A stretch of DNA of 64,000 bases from Armigeres subalbatus (Eukaryota > Arthropoda > Insecta > Diptera > Culicidae). The position numbers were made by a program, and so were the translations under genes. The stretch spans positions 163,148,452 to 163,212,451 of the forward strand of contig NC_085140.1 in NCBI RefSeq assembly GCF_024139115.2. Reading direction: 5' to 3'. Below the pieces are notes generated by a model. That model was given only the letters and a program-made list of their open reading frames with translations, ran no database searches and was not told the origin of the DNA. Shown here in pieces: positions 1 to 11,800 of the stretch (within the stretch, counting starts at the first letter, position 1; each line of letters starts with the position of its first letter).

Positions 1-1049
1 TTTTGGTACTTAGCATTATTCGATTTGCTCGCAACAAGTTGCAGTCGATGCGGATTGCGGTCTAGTTGTTTCCTACTGAAAATTGGCCCGATCGGTCATT
101 GTATTCCAAAGTTATTGAAAAAACATTGTTTTTCTGCCCCTTGGCAATTTTTTTTTAAAACGAAAAAAAAATTTTTTTCAAAGATTGCAGCAATGCATTC
201 AAACGTCCGCAAATGCATATGAATTGATGGAAAAAGTAAAATCTATCCCTCTAAAGTGCTATTTCGACCTCTCTTATGTGTTTTTCTTATTTTTTAATGC
301 GCGAGAAAGGCACCACCAACGCTAGGTGGATTGATCTGGTTTTTTTTTTCAAAAATGCTTAAAATATTTACAAAATAAAAATCTAAGAAAAAATGACAAA
401 AATCTCGCAGAATCTCAAACATTAGTGTAAATATTAGAACACTTTGAGAAGTTTGTTTCTTTAGTAGGTTCAGTCGTGTATGACACTTTGCGAAGCCCCA
501 ACTCATTTGTATGCAAATATTATGATCATAAACTCATAATAATAGAGATTGCATTTAAATTTCCTTATTATGGACCCCATAATATCAACAAATCATCTTC
601 GTTTCTACGTTTATTACGTGAGGATTTTTTCTGCGCTCCCCGTCTCACAATATAAGATTTTTTTCATTTAAGTTATAGTTTTTATTTATATGGAGCGTGA
701 GAAAACAACAGAACTCCTCCTTTCCCCGATAGCCCTCACGTAATTAGTGTACGGCTATCGCAATCTTCAAAGTGCTCTAAAACAAACATAAAACTGAATA
801 AGAAAACCTTGTGCATAAATCATTACGAAAAAATAAATACACTCAAACTAGTGTGGTAATTTTCCGAGGATTCCGGACAAACCTCCGGCTGACTTCCATT
901 CGATCTGTCAGACTCCATCTTATTTTTTTTTCGCTCCTTACCTACCGACTCACGAGCGCGACCACACGGTCCAAACTTGATCGAGAGAATGAAGTAAAGT
1001 TCGTTCGATGCTACGACGTAGAGTTCGGCATTATACTGATGTGTGTAAT
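1..1049. other. non-coding flank, no gene recognised
   Basis: AT-rich sequence with homopolymer runs (for example near 150-180 and 340-360). Short open frames exist on both strands, but none resembles a protein I know and their composition is like the background. The positions around 298-335 carry a short inverted pair (CCACC...GGTGG). No gene is called here. Confidence 0.6.
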
Positions 1050-1074
1050 TATTATTTATTATATTTATTTATCA

Positions 1075-1330
1075 TCAGACTAAGGCCGGAGTGGCCTGTG
1101 CTGCACATAAAAGACTTCTCCATTCAGCTCGGTTCAAGGCTGCACTTCGCCAACCACGCAGTCTGCGGAGGGTCCGCAAGTCGTCCTCCACCTGATCGAT
1201 CCACCTTGCCCGCTGTGCACCTCGCCTTCTTGTTCCCGTCGGATCGTTGTCGAGAACCATTTTCACCGGATTACTGTCCGACATTCTGGCTACGTGCCCG
1301 GCCCACCGCAGTCTTCCGATTTTCGCGGTG
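1075..1330 (-). pseudogene. C-terminal tail of RTE-like LINE ORF
   Basis: Continuation of the RT polypeptide after a frameshift near 1345. It reads RLRWAGHVARM, then a basic RRRGAQRARWIDQVEDD block and ends in AAQATPALV. This GRRRGxxxxRWIDxVxxDL style tail is usual at the C-terminus of RTE-like polymerases. The stop lies just before the 3' terminal tail, as expected of elements with almost no 3' UTR. Confidence 0.75.
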
Positions 1331-1344
1331 TGAACGATGGATGG

Positions 1345-2979
1345 TTATCCCAACAGCTGATGCAATTCGTGGTTCATTCGCCTCCTCCACGTACCGTCCG
1401 CCATCTGCACCCCACCATAGATGGTACGCAACACTTTCCTTTCGAAAACTCCCAGTGCGCGTTGGTCCTCCACGAGCATCGTCCAGGTCTCGTGTCCGTA
1501 GAGAACTACCGGTCTTATAAGCGTTTTGTAGATAGTCAGTTTAGTACGGCGGCGAACTCTATTCGATCGGAGCGTCTTGCGGAGTCCAAAGTACGTACGA
1601 TTTCCTGCCACTATGCGTCTCCGAATTTCTCTGCTGGTATCGTTATCGGCGGTCACCAGTGAGCCCAAGTACACGAATTCTTCAACCACCTCGATTTCGT
1701 CACCACCGATAGAAACTCGTGGTGGGTGGCTCACATTGACCTCTCTTGAGCCTTTTCCTATCATGTACTTCGTCTTCGACGTGTTGATGACTAGTCCAAT
1801 CCGTTTAGCTTCGCTTTTCAGTCTGATGTAGGCTTCCTCCATCCTCTCAAAGTTACGTGCCATGATATCAATGTCGTCGGCGAAACCAAATAACTGGACG
1901 GACTTCGTGAAAATCGTACCACTCGTGTCAATCCCTGCCCTTCGTATTACTCCTTCCAAAGCGATGTTGAATAGCAGACACGAAAGACCATCACCTTGCC
2001 GTAACCCTCTACGGGTTTCGAAAAGACTCGAGAATGCCCCTGAAACTCGAACTACGCACATCACCCGATCCATCGTCGCCTTGATCAACCGTATCAGTTT
2101 ATCCGGAAATCCGTTTTCGTGCATTAGCTGCCATAGCTGGTCCCGATCGATTGTATCATATGCGGCTTTGAAGTCGATGAATAGATGATGTGTGGGCACG
2201 TTGTATTCGCGGCATTTCTGCAATACCTGACGTATGGCGAACACCTGGTCTGTGGTAGAGCGTTCACCCATAAATCCCGCTTGGTACTGCCCCACGAACT
2301 CTTTTGCAATTGGTGTTAGTCGACGGCATAAAATTTGGGAGAGTACCTTGTAGGCGGCGTTCAGCAATGTGATTGCGCGGTAGTTGCTACAATCCAGCTT
2401 ATCGCCCTTTTTGTAGATGGGACACACGACACCTTCCATCCACTCCTGCGGCAGAACCTCATCCTCCCAAACCTTGGTAATCACCCAGTGCAGCGCTTTA
2501 GCCAGTGCTTCACCACCGTGTTTAAACAGCTCTCCTGGTAGTTTGTCAGCTCCAGGGGCTTTGTTGTTTTTCAGCCGGCCGATCTCCTCCTGGATTTCCT
2601 GGAGATTCGGAGCCGGAAGTCGCATGTCCTGCGCGCGTGCTCCTAGGTTCAATACCATACCGCCACCGTTGTCTGCCATATCGCCATTCAGGTGCTCTTC
2701 GTAGTGCTGCCGCCACCTTTGGATCACCTCACGATCGTTCGTAAGAAGGTTCCCGTTTATGTCCTTACACATATCGGGCTGTGGCACGTGGCCCTTACGT
2801 GAACGGTTCAACTTCTCATAGAACTTTCGTGCGTTATTAGCGCGGTACAGTTCCTCCGTCTCTTCACGGTCTCGATCTTCCTGCTGGCGCTTTTTCCTCC
2901 GGAAAATCGAGTTTTGTCTGTTCCGCGCCCGTTTGTAGCCTCGTTCGCCCTCGTGCGGTGTTGCAGCAATCTCGCCCAT
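1345..2979 (-). pseudogene. reverse transcriptase of RTE-like LINE
   Basis: 544-residue frame. The central part is a LINE reverse transcriptase: palm entry YKKGDKLDCSNYRAITLL, LFIDFKAAYD, RRGLRQGDGLSCLLFN and the catalytic FADD box (about 1873-1884 on the plus strand). Downstream lies the thumb/connection segment with YLGSLV and RRIVAGNRTYFGL, typical of RTE-type polymerases. The frame stops near 1345 by frameshift, and the C-terminal tail continues in another frame at 1075-1330. It acts at the nicked target to copy the element RNA. Confidence 0.9.
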
Positions 2980-3485
2980 GCTGCATTCTTCTCCTCAACT
3001 AACTGCTCACATTCTCCGTCATACCAGTCGTTTCTCTGATCCGGAGCCACCGTGCCTAGTGCAGCGGTTGCGGTGCTTCCAATGGCGGATCGAATATCTC
3101 TCCAGCCATCTTCAAGAGATGCTGCGCCTAGCTGCTCTTCCGTTGGGAGTGCCACTTCCAGCTGCTGCGCGCAGTCTTGGGCTAGTCTACCGTCTTGTAG
3201 CCGCCCAATGTTAAGCCGCGGCGGACGACTCCGACGCGTGTTGATCACCGTCGAGAGTTTTGAGCGCAGACATACTGCGACGAGGTAGTGGTCGGATTCA
3301 ATATTCGCACTGCGGTAAGTGCGTACGTTCGTGATGTCGGAGAAGAATTTACCGTCGATTAGAACGTGGTCGATTTGGTTTTCCGTTACTTGATTAGGTG
3401 ATTTCCATGTGGCCTTGTGGATATTCTTACGGGGAAGAAAGTGCTTCGGACTACCATTCCGCGGGAGGCTGCAAAGTTTATGCAT
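2808..3485 (-). pseudogene. endonuclease C-terminus and linker of RTE-like LINE
   Basis: 225-residue frame overlapping the preceding endonuclease frame and the following RT frame. It holds the last endonuclease motifs (QIDHVLIDG around residue 38 and the SDHYLVAV block around residue 64), then a basic linker up to the RT. It is offset from both neighbours by frameshifts, which shows decay rather than a separate gene. The C-terminal part past about residue 190 is out-of-frame sequence. Confidence 0.8.
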
Positions 3486-4111
3486 CGTTGGCCGTTGTCG
3501 TTCGATACGGTATGCAGACTATCCGGTCCGATGACCGGTCTATACATTTCCTCCCTTCCTACCTGAGCGTTCATGTCACCGATGACGATTTTGACGTCCC
3601 GCAGTGGGCATCCATCGTATGTCTGCTCCAGCTGCGCATAGAACGCTTCTTTCTCGTCGTCGGATCTCCCTTCGTGTGGGCAGTGCACGTTGATGATGCT
3701 ATAGTTGAAGAAACGGCCTTTTATCCTCAGCTTGCACATCCTTGCGTTGATTGGCTGCCACCCAATCACGCGTTGGCGCATCTTTCCCAGCACTATGAAG
3801 CCGGTTCCCAGCTCGTTGGTGGTGCCACAGCTTTGGTAGAAGGTAGCCGCTCGATGCCCGCTTTTCCACACTTTCTGTCCTGTCCAGCAGATTTCCTGCG
3901 GCGCTACGACATCGAAGTTGCGGGGATGTAATTCATCGTAGATTATCCTGTCGCAACCTGCGAAGCCTAGCGACTTGCAGTTCCATGTTCCAAGCTTCCA
4001 ATCGTGATCCTTTGTTCGTCGCCTAGGTCGTTGCCGATTGTATCGAGTCGTATTATCTTCTATGTTGTTCGTAATGGTTGTTTTTAAAGGCGGCTTATTG
4101 GGCCTGCGCAA
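3386..4111 (-). pseudogene. AP-like endonuclease part of RTE-like LINE
   Basis: 241-residue open frame. The N-terminal half has the AP-endonuclease signatures LGTWNCKSLG, VVAPQEICWTG and VIGDMNAQVG, the last being the conserved GDxN motif. This domain nicks the target DNA for target-primed reverse transcription. The frame is lost near 3400-3480, where the neighbouring frame (2808-3485) takes over with the downstream endonuclease motif NQIDHVLIDG and SDHYLVAV. The usual residue before EICWTG is Q preceded by L (LQE); here it is P, while the copy at 46567 keeps LQE, so this copy carries a substitution as well as a frameshift. Confidence 0.85.
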
Positions 4112-4372
4112 ACCTCCTGTCTCGTCGGAGGGCCGTCGTGTCAGGGCTGTTTAGCGTCCCACCTAACACCAGGACTTGGGCTTGTGCGCTTTGAGCGGCA
4201 CACGGTCGCTTTGGCGGAGCCTACTTGCGGATTCATACAGCTTTTTATAGAGGTTTAACAGGGCCCACTGTCAAACCCCACCACATCCTAGGCAGGCGCC
4301 ACAACTCGCAGATGGCCTGGGGAGGGATCGTCAAGCCCTTGGACATAGTCCCTGCTGCCCCCAATGTGTAAT

Positions 4373-4660
4373 GCATTACGTTGTTAGTATGTGTAAAGCT
4401 TATAGTACTTCTCGTCGTGATTTGAGCTGTAGAAGTATTCGTTACCACGGAGATGAATCGAAGCAGATATATGAAGTGGTAAAGTCGAATACAGGGTTGT
4501 CTACATATCGCAATGAATTTCCTGTTGTCCATATTATGTGAAATTAGGAATCACCAAGGTTTCAAATGATAGGTATAATTATTCTGTTTTTTTAAACAAT
4601 AATTTTATTCGTTATATGAACATCTCTTATTACTTAACCTTTCTCTCTATTTGGGTACTA
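4373..4660. other. short non-coding spacer
   Basis: AT-rich sequence between the RTE-like LINE and a MITE-like repeat. Nothing recognisable. Confidence 0.5.
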
Positions 4661-5013
4661 GGGTAAAGTGCCCAATAGTGGACCCCCCAAACCAATAGTG
4701 GACCCTCCAGACATTTTTGCATTATTACAGCACAATGGAAACATTTTGCTATGAAATTCCATCGGGAGAACCTACCTTACAGTCCTATAATTTGATTACA
4801 TGCATTGAAAATGCTACGGAAAGTAAAATTAGTTGATTTTTTACAATTTCATAAAAAATAAATACGAGAGTGTCCATTACAGGAATATTTTTGGGGGTCC
4901 ATAATAGGGAAGAAGAACGTCCCGAAACGAAACATGAAAATCAAATGAAGTGTCGACTATAGGGAACCAATTTCCTATTATGGACCCCCAGGGGGTCTAC
5001 TATAGGGCAAATT
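4661..5013. repeat. MITE-like repeat with imperfect inverted termini
   Basis: The left end GGGTAAAGTGCCCAATAG is mirrored imperfectly by the right end CTATAGGGCAAATTTA. Both ends run into GGACCCCC-type blocks, and the phrase 'tagtggaccc' or its complement recurs inside. No transposase. TA may be the duplicated target, but the right boundary is uncertain. Confidence 0.4.
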
Positions 5014-5136
5014 TAGTCCGACTTTACAATGTTAATTTTAAAGAATAACGTCGAGTATTTGAGCGTTTTATGTATGAATCGTAAAGAGGAGATGCAGAGC
5101 TTGATATTAGATATCACGATTCTTCTGGAGCTTTCC

Positions 5137-5607
5137 TTACATCGTTAACATTTCTGGTATATTGAACACCGTTGTTGCTTTGCTGACTACAACAATTTTC
5201 GGCCCAACTCTTGAGACAACTTTAAACTGCTCGGAAGAGAAATTAGGATCTATCTTGTTACGCTTTTGTTGCAAAATCAAAACTCTGTCACCAACTCCAA
5301 TATTAGAGCTTTTAGCTCCACGTGATGAGTCAGCATGTTGCTTGCTTACCAACTTAGACTCAGCGTCGCGTTCTCTTATATCAATTCTGTCCAAATCTTT
5401 ATTGACATTACACCAGAGGCTTGGGAATGTTCCCCGAAATTTCCAACCCGTCATTAATTCGAACGGAGTAACAAGCAACCGTGAGTGGGGAACCAAGGTA
5501 TTATGGTGATGTACATAGCGCTGCAAGGCTAGCTTCCAATTTACATAATCATAATACTCATAATTCATCTGATCTTTTCGTATGGGCAAATAAAGGAATT
5601 CCTCCAA
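5137..5607 (-). pseudogene. Ty3/Gypsy integrase C-terminus, copy A
   Basis: Fragment of the integrase C-terminal region (WKLALQRYVHHHNTLVPHS, PFELMTGWKFRGTFP, GDRVLILQQKRNKIDPNF). Positions 5181-5544 match 7230-7593 at all but about 3-4 sites. Upstream of 5544 (minus-strand sense) the sequence departs into unrelated DNA, so the catalytic core is missing. Copy A keeps the true downstream end of the pol frame (FNIPEMLTM then stop), which copy B lacks. Together with copy B this looks like a 364-bp direct duplication around an inserted 1.7-kb block. Confidence 0.85.
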
Positions 5608-7229
5608 AATTTAAACATGTCAAAGATTCATGTCAATTTCCACAAGATTTTGTTTAAGTTCTTGCGGGGAAATTATCTGAACTACCACAACGAATATTTG
5701 AAATTTTAGGGATGTCTCTTCAGATTTTCCATATACCACATTTTCATAGAAAGTTCTAAATTTCAACAGGAAATTGTTTTAAATTTTCTCAGTAAATTTT
5801 CTTAAGTATCCATGATCGAAAATTCTTACGAACGTCGACAAGAAATTGAAATTGTTCTGGTGTTGGATGGCTATTTTTCACAATTGCCACGGTAAATAAT
5901 TTGATGAATAAAATCAGAGAAATTTCATAAACAAATCCGCCAGAGTAGAAATTTCAGGGAACACTCGTTACACTTTCTCGTTGAATTCCTCCTTGAATTC
6001 CTTTGGTATATTTTCTAGAAATATCATTGGACACTTTTCCAGATTTTTATCTGGGAATCCTTCTAAGAATTTCTCCAGTAAATCCCTATCTGGAATTATT
6101 TCTGAAACTCCTCCAGGAATTCGTCCGCAAATTCCTTCAAATATTTTTCAGAAAATTTCTCCAGAAATTCGTTTAGAAGTATTTCTAGGAGCTTCTCCAT
6201 AAGTTCTTCCAAAAATTTCTCCGTAGGATCCTCGAAGAATTCCGTCGGAAATACCTCCAGTCGTTTCTCCAGTAATTCCTCCACAAATTGTTTCTTTCAC
6301 GACTTCCTCCACCGAATCTTCCTGGAATGCATCTCAAAACTCCTGCCGGCATTCGTTCGGAAATTCTTCCAAAAATCCCTTTGGAAGTTTCTCCAGGAAT
6401 TCCTCTTGATGATTCTCCAAGTATGTTGCCGAAAGATTCTCCAATAGTACCTCTGAAATATACTCTGAAATTTCTCTGTTATTTCCTTCAGCAATTCTTT
6501 CGGAAATTGCTGCAGCAATACCTCAGGAAGTTCCTCCAAAAAGTTATCCAGAAGTTCCTCCGGAAGTTTCTTCAGAAATTTCATCAGGAGCTCCACTGGA
6601 AATCCTTTCAGTAATTGCTCAGGAAAATCCTTCAGGAATTCTTCAGGAAAATCCTTCAGTAATTCCTCCAGAAAATACTTCAGTAATTCCTCCAGAAAAT
6701 CTTTCCTGAAAATTCTTCTGCAATTCCTCCGCAAGTTCCGTGCCAATGGAACTAGCATATCACCCGGAAGTTCCTTTAGAAATTTATCTGGAAGTACCTT
6801 GATCTAAATGTTCTAACAGTAATTCCTCCGTACCTTTTAGGAGTTTCTTTAAAAATTCTTCCGAAAAATCCATCAGGCAGAAATTTCTTCAGAACATCTT
6901 GTGGATATTCTTCCGAATACCTTCAGGGAATTCTTAAAAAGAAACTCAGAGGAATTCCACATGAAAATTCGTTTGGAAAAATCCTTTAGATTCATTAGAA
7001 AATCCAAGGGAAATTCACTGCCCTTATTCGTGAAGATTTGAAGGAATATTCTCTTGAATTCTAACAATTTGAGAGTTAATGCTACAAAAAACAAGGAGAT
7101 GCTTGAAATTACAAACCTGTTGGATTTTGAAATTTCTTATTGATAATCGTAATTTTGATATTGAAGACATTTGAAGACATTTTTACTCGACTTTGAAGAC
7201 ATTTGTAAATATCCCCTGGCATCCCTGGT
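5545..7229. other. 1.7-kb block flanked by 364-bp direct repeats of integrase sequence
   Basis: No LTR-element sequence inside. The middle is a degenerate minisatellite; the right end carries three GAAGACATTT-type short repeats (7163-7204). The flanks on both sides are the same integrase stretch. No terminal inverted repeats seen. Confidence 0.7.
5975..6870. repeat. degenerate minisatellite of TTCCTCCAGAAATTC type
   Basis: About 0.9 kb of loosely repeated 10-14-bp words (AATTCCTCCAGAA, GAAATTCTTCCA, TTCCTTCAGG). Open frames of up to 153 codons run through it on both strands, with leucine/glutamate/phenylalanine-rich periodic translations. These follow from the repeat and are not genes. Confidence 0.85.
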
Positions 7230-8330
7230 TGCTGACTACAACAATTTTCGGCCCAACTCTTGAGACAACTTTAAACTGCTCGGAAGAGAAATTAGGATCT
7301 ATCTTGTTACGCTTTTGTTGCAAAATCAAAACTCTGTCACCAACTCCAATATTAGAGCTTTTAGCTCCACGTGATGAGTCAGCATGTTGCTTGCTTACCA
7401 ACTTAGACTCAGCGTCGCGTTCTCTTATATCAATTCTGTCCAAATCTTTATTGACATTACAACAGAGGATGGGGAATGTTCCCCGAAATTTCCAACCCGT
7501 CATTAATTCGAACGGAGTAACAAGCAACCGTGAGTGGGGAACCAAGGTATTATGGTGATGTACATAGCGCTGCAAGGCTAGCTTCCAATTTACCCCATCG
7601 ATTTTGGATCCTGCCATAGCTTTTAATAATCCCTGATTCTGTCTCTCAACCAAACCATTGGTTTGAGGACAGAGGGGGATCGCCTTTCGAACTCGTACTC
7701 CTTTTTGTTCCCAAAAATCCACAAAGGCGGTACTTTGAAAGGGGGACCCATTATCACTTTGGATTATTTTCGGACACCCCCAGGTCTTGAACACTTCGCA
7801 CAAAGCTGCATTGGTACTGTTTGCATCTGTTTGCTTCATCTGCACAACCGACAGGTAGCGTGAATAAGTATCGACTACCACCAAGAAGTGACCAGAACCA
7901 ACCGTAGGGACCGAGAGAAAGTCAATCTGAAGAATCTCCCATGGCCCTTCCGGAAGTTCGCGTGAAGATAGGAGAACTGGGGGACTTTTCCTTGACAACA
8001 TAGCACAGGTCTCACACCGTTTTACGAACTTAACAACGTCTGAGGCCATCCCCGGCCACCAGAAAAACTCACGCATGATTCTCTTCATCGCAGTTCCTCC
8101 CATGTGGCCACTGTGTGCTAGTTCCATAGCTTTGAAACGAAGCTTGATTGGCAACACTGATTTACCATCGTTGAAGACAAGAGGTCCTAGTACATGAAGA
8201 TGATCCTTTTGTACTTCGAACCTACGTAATCCATGGGGCCATTGCTTAGCTATAACAGCATCTCGTATTTGTCGAAGCTCTGCATCTTCCTCTGATTTTT
8301 GTTCTATTTCTTCCCATGTCATGGTCATAC
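7183..8330 (-). pseudogene. Ty3/Gypsy (Mag-like) integrase, copy B
   Basis: Integrase region of the outer Ty3/Gypsy pol. An HHCC zinc-binding domain lies near residues 90-130 (HSGHMGG ... CETCAML). The DDE core follows: D in LQIDFL, D in IIQSDNGSPF, E in GLVERQNQG. Then comes the C-terminal GDRVLILQQ region. It joins viral cDNA to the host genome. The N-terminal side is continuous in phase with the RNase H part at 19674 once the inner LTR element (8331-19669) and one copy of its ATAC target duplication are ignored. The C-terminus runs out at 7229 into the 1.7-kb block. Confidence 0.92.
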
Positions 8331-8818
8331 TGCACGAGCTCGAGCGGTTAGTTTTTCGGGAAAACAGTCATCACAATTTGAAAAATAAAACACTTGAACA
8401 ATTCTGATGTGACTTGCTAACTCCAAGTCCAAAATCCGACTCTCTTCTTTATTTACAAAAACGTTATTTATAACTACTGGCTATTGTTTACAATTTTTCT
8501 CTCATTTTCAATAATGTTGCAGAATGTTGCATGCTACCTACATTTACTCTCATGTGACATTCTGCTCCGAGAGCATTCGTACTGTCTAAATAAACAATTA
8601 TTTAACAATTGAGTCAGCTACTATTTCCAGGCCAGCTTATTCGCCAAGTTTTGCTTATACTTAAATATCCGTTGTTTATTTTCAACAGCGGTTGCTATTT
8701 GATAAACATAAATGGACAGGTTCCAACCTGTCCAATCTTTCCTTTTTTTCGTTTATATGACATACTTTAAAATTGGAAGAAAAATGATGATTATTGCATG
8801 GCGTTTAGGGTCGCTACA
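8331..8818 (-). repeat. 3' LTR of inner Ty3/Gypsy element
   Basis: 488 bp, plus-strand ends TGCACGAGC...GCTACA. The minus strand has a TATAAATA-like box (plus 8465-8473) followed by AATAAA (plus 8448-8453). A purine tract GGAAGAGA (plus 8819-8826) sits directly before it in element sense, the expected polypurine tract for second-strand priming. Confidence 0.95.
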
Positions 8819-11800
8819 TCTCTTCCAACCCACTGAGCTTGAAATTGTAAATTATCATTTCAAGTGGATAGTTGATGGTTTCGTTTCAAAACTTTGGGGT
8901 TCTCCTGAAGCTATAGATCAAACATATTCATGAAATATTCAAAAGTTGTCCTCTGATCATTAAAAATACAAATTTTCAAGCAGTATATCTTCGAAATTCC
9001 TTGATACTATTTTTCGTGAAATTTTCTGATTCCTCAAATTAATTTTGCTATAACTTTTTTGTAATATTTTCGCTTAATCCTTCTACACATATACTTCCTC
9101 GAGAGTGTCTTACCTGATGATGCCTTCTTAACTCGCCTAGCGTCTGCTTGCTGATGCTCGTTTCTTCATCATATCTCGTGTAGATCACTTGGTCGGTTTC
9201 AGATTCCGAGTGCAGGGTATACTCCTGGTATGTTGCTTGGTTGTTTGAACTTGTAACGTAATATTGGATCTCCGTGGTGAAGTTTTTGATATATGATGTC
9301 TATCGTTTGCTGGGTGCGTAAAATTTGATCGTACCGTTCACTAGTAATAATTTGACGTGCCATCTCCGAATGTATATGTTGCTTTCCTCTGGTTGTAGTT
9401 CATGAATTTACTGCTTGCCTTATAGCAAAAATGTGTAGCTATTATAGTGTATCTCCAATAGTTTTCAGTTGATTCTCCGTTGATACGTAAGTTGTGGTGA
9501 ATTGCCGTGTATACGCTGCTCAGTTTTGTTGTGAGACATTCGCATCTTTTGTTGTGTGATGCAAATTAGTTGTTATTGATAAAATTTTGCTCGTTTGATA
9601 ATTCGCCTTGGGTTGATCCTCTTCATAACTTGTCTTCTATCGTGGGAGTTTAGTCTTCACGGTTTTTCTGTTTCTGCTTATCTCGGAGTTATTGTGTTAT
9701 TTCGCCTGGTTAAATCTTCTTTCATATCGCCTTGTATAATTCACCTTTTCCTAGTGTTCCTCCGAAAATTTCTACTCCTGATGTTCCTCCAAAGATTTCG
9801 TCCCGTTGAATCCGTCTTGATACCCCCACACTCTTTATCTTCAACCTTCCGTATGACCTGTCGTTCTGGTGATACCAATTAACTCTGGTATGTATTTCTC
9901 GATACACGATGTCTTCCTTCGTTCGATTCTCGATGTCTTCCTTCGCCATCGGATGTTGTCTGTTCGTCTTCGCTGGATGTTCTTTCGCCCGTTTGCCTCT
10001 CGAGTAAGTTATTGTGCACATTTACATTTGGAAAATAATTGTGAACTATTTTACTGTCTTTTACTACTCTACACTGTTTTTTGTTTTTTTTTTTGATTAC
10101 CGGATAATGATTACATCTTCAGTGCTATGTTACTATTTTTATGAATTTGATTCTACTTAATGGGCCTTGCCTCCTTTTGAATTTATCGTTCGATAATAAA
10201 AAAATAATTGATTGTATTACTTCATCTGATTATGTTATTCTCGCTGAATTATCCCCCGTGAAAAAAAATTGATTTGCAGCAAAGAATGTATTCTGCAGGT
10301 TTTTGTACAGATATATCTCTAAAGATAATAAAATTTTCTGCGAAATACTTTCTGCCACATATTCCATATTATACCTTATTGTTTTTTTTTGTTTAGGTTG
10401 GCCTTGATGGTTAATTGCTGCAACTGCTCCCCTCCACCGTTTCTGGCTTTTGGCGTGTTTCTGAAATGAGACTTAGACCTCGTGTTTAGTTTATATTTCA
10501 TATTTAGGCGATAATTTAACATAAAGCATATTTGAACAAAAAGCAAAATTCTCAGATTATTATTTTTGGTTAATTTAACAGTAACTCAGCTTGTTTGTAA
10601 TACCTCGATACTTATAATAATATCAACCATTTCCAAATTCTCTTTCTTTTCACGAGTCTTACTATAGTAATTTAAAAAATGTTATTTAGTATAACCATGA
10701 TTACCTTTTCATTTATTTGTTTTACCTTTTTTTTTCAATTCTCAAATTTTTCAATTGTCTAATGCCCTTTTTTTTAAATTCAATTTGATATTGATTTTCC
10801 CTAGATTTCACTTAGATTCGCTCCACTTTGAATTTTTTTCATCCCCATTTTAACCGCATTGTCTCTTCTCACATATTTCATGATTTTCGTTTTGATCATT
10901 TTCTCAGTCACTATTTGTTACATATTTAATCAATCATTCATACAACAAGTTCCATATTCACACATTCCGAGGACGTCTCCTCTTGTCCATTCAAATAACT
11001 GTTCACCTTCATACTATCAAGCACTCAAACAAAATGTTTCATTTGTTGTCATACTCTGTCACATATTCCTTCTTTATGATATGTTTAATACAAGCGATAC
11101 CATCGCGCAAATCTTTCTCGGTACCCAAAACTAGTTTCTCATACTCATATTAATTAGTTTTAAAAAAATCACTTTCATATATCGTTCTTCTGGAATCATA
11201 TTTTTACATTTCCGTTATACTTACAAACTTTACGAATTTCCATCGATTATAATTTATTCAGCTTTTTCCATATTACGTATATATTTTTTTAACTTTTCTT
11301 GTTGTCTTCTCATACCTGTATTCAACTTCTAGTTCCTCATATTTCCCTTTTTTTTAGCATAAGTCTTTCATATAATAATTTTGATATTTATATTACCTGA
11401 TTTATCTTCAAGTTGATCTCGTATTCTTATCTGTTTCATTCTGGATGGCCATCCATTATCTTTTTAAAATGCTTTCTCACTTATCATCAGTTGTAAATAC
11501 GTTTGTAATAAATCATTCTGTTTAAATTACTGTTTTATCTTTGCATTTAAATTTTTCTCGCAACGAATCAATTAAACTTTTCATAGAAATTCTTTTTCCA
11601 TACCATTTTGTATTTCAGCTATTCGACGATATATATTTTATATCCCATTACATGTTGCCTTTTTATTTTCCATCATTATCCCTCTTTCATATTTTCCCAT
11701 AGTTGTTCTGTTTTAGACCCCAGCAGGTTACCCATTTTCATCCGTATTGGATTTATCATTCTTTTTTTTTGTGTTCTCCCATAGTGCCCCTGTTTTAGAC

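Larger units (their letters stand above)
1050..4362 (-). mobile_element. RTE-like LINE, near full-length, frameshifted
   Basis: A non-LTR retrotransposon read on the minus strand. Its 5' end is at about 4362 (GGGGGCAGCAGGG on the minus strand) and its 3' end is an A/T-rich TGATGATAAATAAATA-type tail ending near 1050. The order is endonuclease, linker, reverse transcriptase, C-terminal tail, as in RTE-type elements. Possible 8-bp target duplication TGTGTAAT lies at 1042-1049 and 4365-4372. The 5' end is confirmed by the internally deleted copy at 46371-46990, which has a perfect target duplication. At least three frame breaks make it non-autonomous. The RTE assignment rests on single-unit layout, endonuclease/RT motifs and tail; a JAM1-like mosquito family is plausible but unproven. 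Confidence 0.85.

Noticed and set aside
4245..4532. 95-codon minus-strand frame as a separate gene
   Set aside because: It spans the 5' end of the RTE-like LINE and flanking DNA, so it is a chance frame.
5981..6758. Leucine/glutamate-rich frames of 60-150 codons on both strands
   Set aside because: They are produced by the degenerate TTCCTCCAGAAATTC minisatellite, and both strands are open.
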